Shown here one piece after another: positions 1 to 8,655 of a stretch of 64,000 nucleotides of DNA. The position numbers and the translations under genes are program-made. Source of the stretch: Pedobacter planticolens (GTDB lineage Bacteria; Bacteroidota; Bacteroidia; Sphingobacteriales; Sphingobacteriaceae). The first letter of the stretch is position 1, and each line of letters begins with the position of its first letter. The notes below the pieces were generated by a model that worked only from the letters and a program-made list of their open reading frames with translations, was not told the origin of the DNA and made no database searches. The DNA lies in assembly GCF_014172375.1 (NCBI RefSeq), contig NZ_WNXD01000001.1, positions 124,001 to 188,000 on the forward strand, written 5' to 3'.

Positions 1-106
1 TGATATTTCTATTGGCTTCTAAATAAGGAATAATATTGTTTTTGTATGAAGAAACTCCGTTTATAGAGTTTTTCAGATCTAGATCAAAATAAAAAACATT
101 TATCAT
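1..106 (-). CDS. Partial CDS, possible glycosyltransferase (N-terminus only)
   Basis: A gene enters the window edge on the minus strand. Its ATG (complement of 104-106) overlaps the TGA stop of the upstream GT2 gene in an ATGA arrangement, which suggests translational coupling. About 35 residues are visible, beginning MINVFYFDLDLKNSINGV and continuing SSYKNNIIPYLEANRNI. The NGVSSY segment followed by a conserved-looking proline/tyrosine stretch resembles the N-terminus of GT4-type (GT-B fold) glycosyltransferases, but this is only an inference from a short stretch. It would be the last visible gene of the minus-strand set that starts with the double-glycine-leader protein. Confidence 0.45.
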   Translation of the reverse strand, partial: MINVFYFDLDLKNSINGVSSYKNNIIPYLEANRNI

Positions 107-1005
107 TCTTGCTCAGTTTCAAGGCCTGCATTTTTCATAATATTTACTTTGAAAGTATCCAACATATACTGAGAAAAGTTTTTTTTTAAGTAACTTGATG
201 AGAATATTTTTTCAAACCACTGTCGCAAATCATTTTCCACCTCTTTTTGTCCAACAAGTTTTTTACTTGAGCCAAAACAAATTGATGCATGTAACATCAA
301 TTCTTTAGGAGTATGGCAGATGCCCTTTTTATTAAGTTCTTTAGAAAGTAACTTAATAACAGAAGTTTTTAATTCTTTTTGGTTTAAGTTGCAAGTGCTT
401 TGGGAATGAGATCGAACATTTAAAAAGAAGAATGGTAAATTCGTGACTTTTGAGATTTCAGAAAACCGAGTCCAAAGTTCATGATCTTCGCAGTGCAAAA
501 AATTTTTATCGTAAAGAAGTTTTTTAACAAGTTTAGTTCTCATCATAACAGTAGGATGAGCAAAATGATTTGTAAACATCAATCCTAGTCGTAAGTAATC
601 AGGATCAGTATAATTCTTCATTTCAGAAATTATCCTTCCATTGCTATCCATTATTTTATACCACGAGCCAACTATACCAAATTGCGGGTTCTGATCCAGG
701 AAATCAACTTGCATTTGTAGTCTATTTCCTACCATGATATCATCTGCATCCATACGAGCAATATATTTTCCCTTTGCGAGTTTTATCCCTAAGTTAAGGG
801 TTTCTACGATGCCCAAATTTGCTGGATTCTTTAAGTAATGAATTCGCTTATCTTTTATCCTTTCAACAATTTCCGTTGTATTATCGATACTTCCATCATC
901 CAGAACCAAAAGCTCGTAATCTTTATATGTTTGTTCAAGAATACTTTGAATGCATTTCTCAATATAGTTAGCGTAGTTATAGGTGGGAAGTAATATAGTT
1001 ATCAA
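103..1005 (-). CDS. Family 2 glycosyltransferase
   Basis: This 300-residue protein has the GT2 (GT-A fold) hallmarks: the N-terminal strand ITILLPTYNYANYIEKC, the LVLDDGSIDNT motif near residue 35, and the ARMDADDI metal-binding DxD motif near residue 85. It should transfer a sugar from a nucleotide-sugar donor; the acceptor is unknown. No ATG is available at the right place. The reading frame opens after a TAA and the best start is TTG at 1005, which places the first strand correctly. It lies 66 bp downstream of a small membrane-protein gene and overlaps the next (partial) gene by 4 bp. Its position in the double-glycine-leader/exporter locus makes glycosylation of the exported protein possible, but cell-surface polysaccharide synthesis is an equal alternative. 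Confidence 0.88.
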   Translation of the reverse strand: MITILLPTYNYANYIEKCIQSILEQTYKDYELLVLDDGSIDNTTEIVERIKDKRIHYLKNPANLGIVETLNLGIKLAKGKYIARMDADDIMVGNRLQMQVDFLDQNPQFGIVGSWYKIMDSNGRIISEMKNYTDPDYLRLGLMFTNHFAHPTVMMRTKLVKKLLYDKNFLHCEDHELWTRFSEISKVTNLPFFFLNVRSHSQSTCNLNQKELKTSVIKLLSKELNKKGICHTPKELMLHASICFGSSKKLVGQKEVENDLRQWFEKIFSSSYLKKNFSQYMLDTFKVNIMKNAGLETEQE

Positions 1006-1071
1006 AATTGTTTCAAATAATTAATTTTTAGAAAAAATATAGTACTAGAAATATTATTTCTAGTACTATAT

Positions 1072-1458
1072 TTAAATTATATTAAAATAATTAAAAATAA
1101 TAGCGGTTACTATTGCAACAGGAGTTAGGATTAATAAAATAAAAATGAATCCAACAAATGCTAATTTGATTGGCTTTTTTTTTCTTTTAAATTCACATAT
1201 TAATCTTTCTTCATCACTAGATATTGGTTTCTTATAGTATAGAAATAAACCACTATAAAAAAGTAATGCTAAAGAAATAATTGAAATTAAAGGATTAAAT
1301 CCTATATACTTATAACCTGCTGCACTTAAAAGAAAAGCCGTAATTCCAATAATTATTTCTACTACTCGATATGCCGATCCAATAGAATAAAATCTAAAAA
1401 TTTTTTGTTGGATTACTAGTGTTGCAGAGATTAAATTTTCATAAAATCGGAATAGCAT
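1072..1458 (-). CDS. Small three-TM membrane protein, possible immunity protein
   Basis: This is a 128-residue protein of no recognised family. Three hydrophobic segments are visible (about residues 33-53, 53-75 and 98-122), separated by a basic loop containing EFKRKKKPIK. It starts only 9 bp after the stop of the double-glycine-leader gene, so the two are almost certainly co-transcribed. Small polytopic proteins directly downstream of an exported bacteriocin-like product are often immunity proteins that protect the producer. That role is inferred from position only. The first residues (MLFRFYENL) follow an ATG at 1456-1458. Confidence 0.6.
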   Translation of the reverse strand: MLFRFYENLISATLVIQQKIFRFYSIGSAYRVVEIIIGITAFLLSAAGYKYIGFNPLISIISLALLFYSGLFLYYKKPISSDEERLICEFKRKKKPIKLAFVGFIFILLILTPVAIVTAIIFNYFNII

Positions 1459-1467
1459 ATTGATATA

Positions 1468-2451
1468 TTAGGGGGTAGTAACTGGTTCAGGAAAGTACTC
1501 ATCAACTAAATTGGTGATTTGTTCACCAACCCAATCATCTGCGCCAGTAACATCATAAAGAGTAGCGATTATACCACCAGCCAATGGAACAGCACCAAGC
1601 GCACGCCCTACAACCTGATCGGTTAAAAAGGTTATTAACTCGCTTCTAGTAATTTGACCATCTTGATAAATTTCTATAAAATCAGTAATTAAACCAAGAG
1701 CGCTTCCTATTGCCCCTGAATATTTTTGAAAATCTTTTAAAAGTTGAGTGGCTTCTTTGGCGAAATCTCCCATCTTAGCAATACCTTCAACTGATTGCAT
1801 CACACCATCAAATGCGTCAGCAGTTTTGCCTGTTGCATCCATTAAAGCAACAAATTCTTTGTCCATCCCTGAGGTATTGAATCCTGCGGAATTGTATCCT
1901 GCGGAATTGTATCCTGCGGAATTGTAACCTGCGGAATTGTAACCAGTCAAGTATTCATTATCTCCCGGGGGGTAATATTCACCGCTCGGTGAAAAATTAT
2001 TAACAACACTATCATAAAAATTATCCCAATTAACATTCAGCCAAGGTTCCTCTTCAATTGGAGGTGGGATTATCCCACTACCTGTTGGGGGATTTGGATT
2101 TGAACCACCACCGTAATTGGGTGGCGCAGGAGGCAAAATGTCCGACCAGCCATTTATAGCCTCACCATTTTGTTTCTTCATACCGCCATTTGGTGTGATA
2201 GTAACCTCATCAAGATTAATAGTTAAAGGTTTGGGTGCTCCATCTCCAATTTTTATCATCCAATTACCATCCGCATCAACACCACTAGTAACTGGTTTAC
2301 CAAATGCTATACTTAATTCATTTGTCAACCAACCACCAGAACCCCATGTTATTGGACCGTCACCACCATTAAAATTCTTCAATTCATTTTTTTCAATCAG
2401 CTCCATCTCCATCTCCAGCATCTCGAACGCTAATTTAGCTTTGTTTTTCAT
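1468..2451 (-). CDS. Long double-glycine-leader secreted protein (bacteriocin-like)
   Basis: This is a 327-residue protein. Residues 1-30 look like a leader for a C39-peptidase exporter: Glu at -8, Leu at -7, Phe at -4, and Gly-Gly at 29-30 (ELKNFNGG). After cleavage the product would be about 297 residues, far longer than ordinary class II bacteriocins. Its parts are a Gly/Pro/Asn-rich region (residues about 30-165), a short tandem repeat of GYNSA units (about 170-192), a helical segment, and a C-terminal Gly/Ala-rich hydrophobic stretch (VVGRALGAVPLAGGIIATLY) that could insert in membranes. The divergent C39-type exporter and HlyD genes fit as its secretion machinery. No homologue was recognised. 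Toxin function is inference; a surface or adhesive protein is the alternative. Confidence 0.75.
   Translation of the reverse strand: MKNKAKLAFEMLEMEMELIEKNELKNFNGGDGPITWGSGGWLTNELSIAFGKPVTSGVDADGNWMIKIGDGAPKPLTINLDEVTITPNGGMKKQNGEAINGWSDILPPAPPNYGGGSNPNPPTGSGIIPPPIEEEPWLNVNWDNFYDSVVNNFSPSGEYYPPGDNEYLTGYNSAGYNSAGYNSAGYNSAGFNTSGMDKEFVALMDATGKTADAFDGVMQSVEGIAKMGDFAKEATQLLKDFQKYSGAIGSALGLITDFIEIYQDGQITRSELITFLTDQVVGRALGAVPLAGGIIATLYDVTGADDWVGEQITNLVDEYFPEPVTTP
1876..1944 (-). repeat. 15-bp tandem repeat coding GYNSA units
   Basis: Four units of the form ATTGtATCCTGCGGA (plus strand) occur head to tail at 1876-1890, 1891-1905, 1906-1920 and 1921-1935. A partial fifth unit follows. They differ by only one or two bases and encode five-residue units rich in Gly, Asn, Ser and Tyr within the double-glycine-leader protein. 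The near identity suggests recent expansion by slippage or recombination. Confidence 0.9.
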
Positions 2452-2517
2452 ATTTATATTTGGTTTTAAGTTTAAACGAAACTAGAAGAAATTGTTTACT
2501 ACTATTTTATAAAGTAA

Positions 2518-2533
2518 ACGCAAACGTTTGTGT
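2518..2533. promoter_or_regulatory. Palindromic operator candidate, copy 1
   Basis: ACGCAAACGTTTGTGT differs at one position from the perfect palindrome at 2651-2666. It lies 67 bp upstream of the double-glycine-leader gene start, in the divergent intergenic region shared with the exporter gene. A CG-centred palindrome of this kind is typical of a dimeric helix-turn-helix regulator site; the regulator is unknown. Confidence 0.6.
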
Positions 2534-2650
2534 AGTATTAAGACTATATAAAGGGGGAATGGTTAATGATCTAGAATAGATCTAAGCATTCTTTAACTAA
2601 ATACCTAGTTTTATTTTCTTAAATAGTTATCTAAAATTAGATTAAAACAA

Positions 2651-2666
2651 ACACAAACGTTTGTGT
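2651..2666. promoter_or_regulatory. Palindromic operator candidate, copy 2
   Basis: ACACAAACGTTTGTGT is a perfect 16-bp palindrome, 133 bp from copy 1 and about 70 bp upstream of the exporter ATG at 2738. One copy near each divergent gene suggests that both transcripts answer to the same regulator. Confidence 0.65.
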
Positions 2667-2737
2667 AAGATTAATGATGTGGAATTTGTCTAATACAGAT
2701 TCGTCCATGTTACCTTAGCCAGCAAAATAAAGCTACT

Positions 2738-5020
2738 ATGCTCAATACTAAATTTCCCCTCGATTTACAAATGGATATGATGGACTGTGGTCCAGCCTGT
2801 CTTAAAATGATTGTTAAACATTATGGAAAATTTTATTCTTTACAATACTTAAGGGATAAGTGTGGGCTAACTAAAGAAGGTATTTCGTTTGCAGATTTGA
2901 GCCACGCAGCAGAAGGGATCGGTTTACGATCATTGGCCTTAAAATGTACAGTAATAGATCTCATCGATAAAATTCCTTTACCCGCCATCGTGCATTGGGA
3001 TAATAGTCATTTTGTAGTCGTATATAAGGTTAAAGGAGGAAGACAGAAGACTGAAGATTTAGGAAGTAAAATGGGTACCATTTATGTAGCAGACCCAGCA
3101 AAAGGGTATGTGAGCTATACTGCAGCAGAATTTGCCGCAAAAACCATCAAGAAAGATGGAGGGGTTGTGAATGATGAAACGAATAAGGAAAAATTGGTGT
3201 TAATGGCGCTGGAGCCACAGGCTGATTTTTACGAGCGCCAAGTAGATGAGAAGATAGAGCGTTTGAAAACTTTTGAAAATTTCTTGGGTTATTTTAAACC
3301 CTATAAAAAAAGTTTTGCTAACCTGTTTTTTGTTATGTTATTGGTAACCATTCTTCAGGGAATGATGCCTTTTATTAGTAAGGCAATTATTGATGTGGGT
3401 ATTCAAACACATGACCTTGATTTTATCAATATCATTCTCATTGCCAACGTTGCCATTATCGTTAGTGTTTTGTTGAGCAATATGGTTCGCGATTGGATTT
3501 TGTTGCACATTACCTCAAGGATTAACATTGCATTGATTTCCGATTACTTGATCAAGTTAATGCGTTTGCCCATTACTTTTTTTGAGAATAAAAAAACGGG
3601 GGATATTTTACAACGGGCACAAGATCACGAGCGCATCCGTTCTTTTTTGATGAACAACTCCATAGGAATGATTTTCTCGATGTTGACTTTTGTCGTTTTT
3701 GGTATTATCCTATTCATTTACAACCCTATTATCTTTTATATTTTTTTAGCTGGAAGTACACTATATGTAGGCTGGGTAATGGCTTTTTTAAAACTGCGGA
3801 AAAAACTAGATTGGGAGTATTTTGATTTGGTGAGTAAAAATCAGAGTTATTGGGTGGAAACCATTTCGAGTATACAGGATATTAAAATCAATAATTATGA
3901 AAAGCAGAAACGCTGGAAATGGGAAGGGATACAGGCTAGGTTGTATAAAGTAAATCTGCGGGTCATGAGTGTCACCAATACGCAGAATTTGGGCGCCCAA
4001 TTTATCGATCAACTTAAAAACCTGTTTATTACCTTTTATTGTGCTAAGGCGGTTATCTCGGGTGATATCACTTTTGGGGTAATGATTTCTACACAGTTTA
4101 TCATTGGGATGCTAAATGCACCCGTTAGCCAGTTTATCCAATTTATTATTGGCTTCCAGTTTGCCCAACTGAGTTTTTTACGATTGAATGAAATACACCA
4201 ATTACCAGATGAACACGACAATGTGGGCCAGAATAGTATGGAGCTGCCTGAAAAAAAGAGTTTAATCATCAACAATGTTGGTTTTCAATATACCCCTGCA
4301 GGAAAACCTATTTTGCAAGGCATTCGTTTGATAATTCCTGAAGGAAAGGTAACAGCCATTGTTGGCGATAGCGGTAGCGGGAAATCAACTTTACTAAAAT
4401 TATTGCTGCGTTTATACAAACCGACCTATGGTGATATTAGAATTGGGGACATGAACATTAATAATATCAGCTTACGTCAATGGCGGGATAAATGTGGGGC
4501 AGTGATGCAGGATGGCAAGATATTTAACGATACCATTCTGAACAATATCACTTTGGATGATGAAAAAGTGGATTACGATAGATTGAAAAAAGCTTTACAA
4601 ACGGCTAACATTTCTCAGGAAATAGAAGCCTTGCCTTTAGGATATGAGACCATCATGGGCGAGCAAGGTCGTGGACTGAGTGGAGGTCAGAAACAGCGTG
4701 TTTTAATTGCAAGAGCCCTATATAAGAATCCAGATTACCTTTTTTTCGATGAAGCGACGAATTCACTGGATACCATTAATGAGCAAAAAATAACCGCTGC
4801 CTTGGATGATGTTTTTAAAGGAAAAACAGTAATTGTGGTAGCCCATCGTTTAAGTACTATCCGCAAGGCTCATCAAATTGTGGTAATGCAAAATGGGATG
4901 GTGGTAGAAATAGGTAATCATGATATGCTCATGCAAAAAAAAGGTAGGTATTATCTATTGGTTCAGTCGCAGGTCGATTTAAGTAGTACGACTATAGCAC
5001 CTATGGCCTTGGAGAATTAA
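2738..5020 (+). CDS. C39-peptidase-containing ABC exporter (PCAT)
   Basis: This 760-residue protein combines a protease, membrane and ATPase domain, and should cut the double-glycine leader and export the product across the inner membrane. The N-terminal C39 peptidase has the DCGPACLKM motif with catalytic Cys17, His91 (DNSHFVVVY) and Asp119 (ADPAKGY). A six-helix transmembrane domain spans about residues 190-470. The nucleotide-binding domain shows Walker A GDSGSGKST (about 542), signature LSGGQKQR (about 647), Walker B YLFFDEATN (about 667) and the H-loop VVAHRLST (about 701). All catalytic residues are present, so it should be active. The HlyD gene follows after 94 bp. Its likely cargo is encoded divergently at 1468-2451. 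Confidence 0.95.
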   Translation: MLNTKFPLDLQMDMMDCGPACLKMIVKHYGKFYSLQYLRDKCGLTKEGISFADLSHAAEGIGLRSLALKCTVIDLIDKIPLPAIVHWDNSHFVVVYKVKGGRQKTEDLGSKMGTIYVADPAKGYVSYTAAEFAAKTIKKDGGVVNDETNKEKLVLMALEPQADFYERQVDEKIERLKTFENFLGYFKPYKKSFANLFFVMLLVTILQGMMPFISKAIIDVGIQTHDLDFINIILIANVAIIVSVLLSNMVRDWILLHITSRINIALISDYLIKLMRLPITFFENKKTGDILQRAQDHERIRSFLMNNSIGMIFSMLTFVVFGIILFIYNPIIFYIFLAGSTLYVGWVMAFLKLRKKLDWEYFDLVSKNQSYWVETISSIQDIKINNYEKQKRWKWEGIQARLYKVNLRVMSVTNTQNLGAQFIDQLKNLFITFYCAKAVISGDITFGVMISTQFIIGMLNAPVSQFIQFIIGFQFAQLSFLRLNEIHQLPDEHDNVGQNSMELPEKKSLIINNVGFQYTPAGKPILQGIRLIIPEGKVTAIVGDSGSGKSTLLKLLLRLYKPTYGDIRIGDMNINNISLRQWRDKCGAVMQDGKIFNDTILNNITLDDEKVDYDRLKKALQTANISQEIEALPLGYETIMGEQGRGLSGGQKQRVLIARALYKNPDYLFFDEATNSLDTINEQKITAALDDVFKGKTVIVVAHRLSTIRKAHQIVVMQNGMVVEIGNHDMLMQKKGRYYLLVQSQVDLSSTTIAPMALEN

Positions 5021-5114
5021 TACTCTCTCTTTTATGAAGAGAACCTTAGCCCTTTCCTAATAATAAATTAAACATGTTAACACATCACTAAAAATAAGAT
5101 TATAACAGCTAATA

Positions 5115-6452
5115 ATGGAACCTATACCTACAGAACATACTAAACTCGGCATCGCTCTTCAGTCCCAACGTTCAGAAGAAGTGACGGCCATCATCGAGCG
5201 GATGCCCAGTCGCTTCGGTTTGGCAGTCAGTGCAATTGTATTATTTCTTTTTATCCTAATGGCTATCTTCGGTTGGATTGGGCGTTATCCTGATATAGCT
5301 TCTGGGCATATTGTTGTAAATGCGAGCAATGCTCCTATTAAATTGATTGCTAATGGTAGTGGTAAATTAAAGCTCAATGGCATTGGTTCATTAGACCAGG
5401 TAAAAGAAGGGCAAATTATTGCTTACATAGAAAACTCAACAACTCCTTTTGCCGTCGATTCCATAAGTCAGTTGCTTAAAAAATACAATCCATCTTCAGA
5501 TGATATCAGTAGTATTCGTAATCATGTTCCTAAAAACATCTCCCTTGGTGAATTGAATATCAAATATTATGGTTTTATCAATGCTATTCAACAGTTCATG
5601 AATTATAAGGAAGATAAATTCTATGATAATCAGAAGGCCAGTTTCAATTCTATTTTAGTCGAACAGCGCAAAGCAATCGATAATAGTCAAAATCAATTGG
5701 CAATGGCAAAGAGTTCGCTGGGTTATGTGTACAAGTTTTATAAAAGAGATTCAACATTATTCAAGAAAAAAGTGATTAGTGAAGCCGAACTTGACCGAAC
5801 GGAAATGAGTTATTTGAGTGCAAAGGATAGAGTACAGTCTTCAACCAATGCTGTTATTGCAGCTAGACAGTCCATACAGGAAACGCAAAACAAAATACAG
5901 CAATTGCATATCGAAGATCCAGAGAAAGAAAAAGAATTGCATATCAACCTCATCTCATCGTATAATGATCTGATTGACAATATCAAAATTTGGGAACAGA
6001 AATATGTTTTTAAAGCTCCTTTTGATGGGAAGCTACAATATCTCAAATTTTATAATGAAAATCAGTTTGTGCAAGCGGGAGATCCAATTTTTACAATTGT
6101 ACCTATTAATAATATGCCTTATGGACAAGTTATATTGCCAGCCATGGGTGCGGGTAAAGTTAAACTTGGGCAGGAGGTAATTGTGAAATTGGACAACTTT
6201 CCCTACATGGAATACGGTTCTGTGGAAGGAAAAGTAAAAACTATTTCGCTGACAACAAACACTGAGAAAACTCAGAATGGTAATATCGAAACCTATTTAA
6301 TTACAGTAGACTTTCCAAATGGGTTAAAAACCAATTATGGCAGTAGACTTGATTTTAAATACGAGAGTAAAGGCACCGCAGAAATTATTACGCATGATAG
6401 GAGGCTAATAGAAAGGCTGTTTGATAATTTAAAGTATGCCGTTAAAAAATAA
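5115..6452 (+). CDS. HlyD-family periplasmic adaptor (membrane fusion protein)
   Basis: The 445-residue protein has one N-terminal transmembrane helix (about residues 34-57), a biotinyl-lipoyl-like half domain, a long coiled-coil hairpin (about 165-275), and a closing beta-barrel region including YVFKAPFDGKLQYLKFY (about 296). This is the layout of HlyD-type adaptors, which link an inner-membrane ABC exporter to an outer-membrane TolC channel. It directly follows the C39-type exporter on the same strand and is expected to work with it. No TolC-like gene is in the neighbourhood, so a channel encoded elsewhere is probably used. Confidence 0.92.
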   Translation: MEPIPTEHTKLGIALQSQRSEEVTAIIERMPSRFGLAVSAIVLFLFILMAIFGWIGRYPDIASGHIVVNASNAPIKLIANGSGKLKLNGIGSLDQVKEGQIIAYIENSTTPFAVDSISQLLKKYNPSSDDISSIRNHVPKNISLGELNIKYYGFINAIQQFMNYKEDKFYDNQKASFNSILVEQRKAIDNSQNQLAMAKSSLGYVYKFYKRDSTLFKKKVISEAELDRTEMSYLSAKDRVQSSTNAVIAARQSIQETQNKIQQLHIEDPEKEKELHINLISSYNDLIDNIKIWEQKYVFKAPFDGKLQYLKFYNENQFVQAGDPIFTIVPINNMPYGQVILPAMGAGKVKLGQEVIVKLDNFPYMEYGSVEGKVKTISLTTNTEKTQNGNIETYLITVDFPNGLKTNYGSRLDFKYESKGTAEIITHDRRLIERLFDNLKYAVKK

Positions 6453-6504
6453 TTATCGCTAACTAATTAGCGAATACTGAGGTTTTTCCTGGGGAAGGAA
6501 AGTG

Positions 6505-6531
6505 CCCAATAAGTTCCATGATTGGGTTTTC
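6505..6531 (+). terminator. Rho-independent terminator after the exporter/HlyD genes
   Basis: CCCAAT (6505-6510) pairs with ATTGGG (6521-6526) and is followed by a T-rich tract. A second small hairpin, TCGCTAA/TTAGCGA, lies just after the HlyD stop at about 6454-6471. The site sits between convergent genes and may stop both. Confidence 0.6.
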
Positions 6532-7164
6532 TTATTTTTTCTTATTAAGGTTGGGTAAGCCGATGCTGGATTTATACCTAAGTAGCTGGCTTCGCATTCG
6601 GCTGAAGGTCTCGCGTTCCATGCCCAGGTAAGAAGCGATGTTGACCGTGGTGGTCATCTGTTCTATGCAGGGATATCTGCTTAGCAGCAGCTGATAACGC
6701 TGCAGGGGAGATTGAGTGCGGAGGAAAAGTGCACGTTCCTCAGCCTGGATATAGTAGCGTTCGGTGAAGATTCGACTGATGAGGTTTGCTTGAGGGAAAT
6801 CGGCGTAATAAGATTGAAGCTGATTCCAGGTTAGAGACTGCAGTATGGATTGCTGTAGGGTTTCAATGTATTCTTCAGAGGGCCGTTGGGTGAAGAAGGA
6901 ACGGGCTGAGATCATCAGTTCGCCACTACCTGCGAACCAAATGGTATGTTGTTTTCCATGGTGATCCAAATGATAGGCACGAAGGAAGCCGGACTTGATA
7001 AAGTAGATTTGCCGGGAAATGTCTCCTGGTTGCTGTAATAGATCTTTGGCCGGGTGATGTTCGGTCAACAGTTGTGCCATTATTCTTTCTTGGAAGTTGG
7101 CAGGAAGTGGACTGATGCGGCTAAGCACCTGTAAAAAGTCCTGGCTTTGATATGATGTCTCCAT
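6532..7164 (-). CDS. Crp/Fnr-family transcriptional regulator
   Basis: The 210-residue protein has an N-terminal cyclic-nucleotide-binding-like beta-barrel (about residues 20-120, including IYFIKSGFLRAYHL) and a C-terminal winged helix-turn-helix with VNIASYLGMERETFSRMRSQL split over about 172-192. The recognition helix resembles those of the many Crp-like regulators of Bacteroidota. The canonical cAMP-contact residues are not evident, so the effector is uncertain. It is convergent with the exporter operon and is transcribed alone. GC content and codon choice look higher than in the neighbouring AT-rich locus. It could regulate the exporter locus, but nothing in the sequence shows this. Confidence 0.88.
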   Translation of the reverse strand: METSYQSQDFLQVLSRISPLPANFQERIMAQLLTEHHPAKDLLQQPGDISRQIYFIKSGFLRAYHLDHHGKQHTIWFAGSGELMISARSFFTQRPSEEYIETLQQSILQSLTWNQLQSYYADFPQANLISRIFTERYYIQAEERALFLRTQSPLQRYQLLLSRYPCIEQMTTTVNIASYLGMERETFSRMRSQLLRYKSSIGLPNLNKKK

Positions 7165-7379
7165 GTGTGGCGATATTAGTTTACACTTGGGTCAGTCTTG
7201 ACCATAGATAAGGCCTTTTGGTCCCTTTCTGACTGTGTTAAACAGCTGTAGTTTTGTAGGTGTTTTGGATGGAGGATGACTTTTTGGGGTCATGAATGGT
7301 ATTTTTTGGGGTATAGAATTGCTGAATGCTACAGGTATGGGATGTTGTTTCTCCGCTAGGCGGGAATATATTTGCTCAG

Positions 7380-7422
7380 AATAAGCCTATGCTAATTCTA
7401 TAAGAATCAGCATAGGCTTATT
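7380..7422. terminator. Long perfect inverted repeat, bidirectional terminator
   Basis: AATAAGCCTATGCT (7380-7393) and AGCATAGGCTTATT (7409-7422) are perfect 14-bp arms. Inside them ATTCT/AGAAT continue the stem across one mismatch to an ATA loop. The hairpin lies 6 bp after the stop of the 7429-8655 gene (minus strand), so it is placed to end that transcript. Confidence 0.75.
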
Positions 7423-7428
7423 CGTTAG

Positions 7429-8655
7429 CTATTGATTTGATGAATTATCTTTCATCATATTTTCTTTTTCAATTTCAGTCATAACAGCAATAGATATGTC
7501 CATTAAATCTTGACAGAAGGGGATTTCTTCTGCTGTTGGTGGTTTTCGAAACATCAGGTCATCGGTCAATAGCGCAAGTACGCCTAGGAAGATAGCCGTG
7601 TTTTTGCGGTGCTGACCCAAAAGGATATCATAATATTCAGCAATTGGTGAGGCAGACATCTCCTTATCGAGATAACTGTGTGGTTGTAGGGTGGATACGC
7701 CCTTTTTATGATTTACCCCATTTCTTAGGCTATTGAGCTTATCGAGTTCGTCAGATTGGATAAACTTCCAGACAAAAGTAAAATAAGGTTGCTGCTTAGC
7801 TTTGGGAGGAAGCTTTTGGTCCAGCGCCCGTAATTTTTGCTGATGCTTTTGTTTGGAGTCAAGATCGGTGATCTCAAAGGTAAGTCCAAGGATCATCACG
7901 ATTTTCTCTACAGATGCCTTGAGGTAATTGATGATGGAATCACATTCCGAAATCGCTTCCATTTCATTGCCTGTAAGTTTATAGTCCCCTTTTTCGTGTT
8001 TGATCTCGTTCATCAGATGTATTAAGCTATGGAAGGATGAAAAAATTTTCTGTTGGATAGTTAAAGTTTCATACAGAAATGCAATAAGATCATCTGCCTG
8101 TGGGTGTTTGGCGGCCCTAATGGAATTGAAGGTAAAACCCTCTTGCAGTTCCAACCCGTAACGAAGAGAAGTCACAGGGATTTTTGCCATCATTGGAATA
8201 ACTAGGCTGCACATCAATGGGCTGTAAAGCGCAAGGTTTAAGTGCAAATAATCGCTGGTTGATTTGCTGTTTTTCTGGGCCGTCAATAACCTGACACCCT
8301 GTAGGGCTTCAATCTTCTGCTGGTCAATTGCTGTGAGGTAATCTAGGTCCCATTTGCGATGATGATGAAGCAGGTTTATGTCAAAGAGTACATTTCCGAA
8401 ATCTGTTTTTGTACCAAAGACATCATTGTGCAATACTTCTTTTGCCTTGGCGATCATTTCTTCATTATCTGGCTTCCATCTGATGGTTAAAATTGCCTTG
8501 AGTTTGGACGAGAGCTTTAGCTTTTTCCATATCGGCTCGATTTGCACCGACGCCATGTAGGAGCCTTTTTGGTCAAATGGACCAAATGGCACCAAATAAT
8601 CCTCTTGTAGGCGGAAGTAATATTTGAGCAGGAGCTTAGAGAGCTTTATTTTCAT
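7429..8655 (-). CDS. Hypothetical protein with HEPN-like R-x4-H motif
   Basis: This is a 408-residue protein of no recognised family. The N-terminal 200 residues look like a mixed alpha/beta domain. The C-terminal half is helical and contains LRNGVNHKKG (Arg about residue 310, His about 315), which fits the R-N-x3-H signature of HEPN ribonuclease folds. HEPN proteins are commonly toxins or effectors of abortive infection, but the motif alone is weak evidence. It is a single-gene transcript bounded by the perfect hairpin at 7380-7422. It may mark the left side of the element cargo, since RteC follows divergently at 8929. Confidence 0.6.
   Translation of the reverse strand: MKIKLSKLLLKYYFRLQEDYLVPFGPFDQKGSYMASVQIEPIWKKLKLSSKLKAILTIRWKPDNEEMIAKAKEVLHNDVFGTKTDFGNVLFDINLLHHHRKWDLDYLTAIDQQKIEALQGVRLLTAQKNSKSTSDYLHLNLALYSPLMCSLVIPMMAKIPVTSLRYGLELQEGFTFNSIRAAKHPQADDLIAFLYETLTIQQKIFSSFHSLIHLMNEIKHEKGDYKLTGNEMEAISECDSIINYLKASVEKIVMILGLTFEITDLDSKQKHQQKLRALDQKLPPKAKQQPYFTFVWKFIQSDELDKLNSLRNGVNHKKGVSTLQPHSYLDKEMSASPIAEYYDILLGQHRKNTAIFLGVLALLTDDLMFRKPPTAEEIPFCQDLMDISIAVMTEIEKENMMKDNSSNQ

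Noticed and set aside
1876..1944. Short regular repeats as a possible CRISPR array
   Set aside because: The units are 15 bp, contiguous without spacers, and in frame inside a protein gene.
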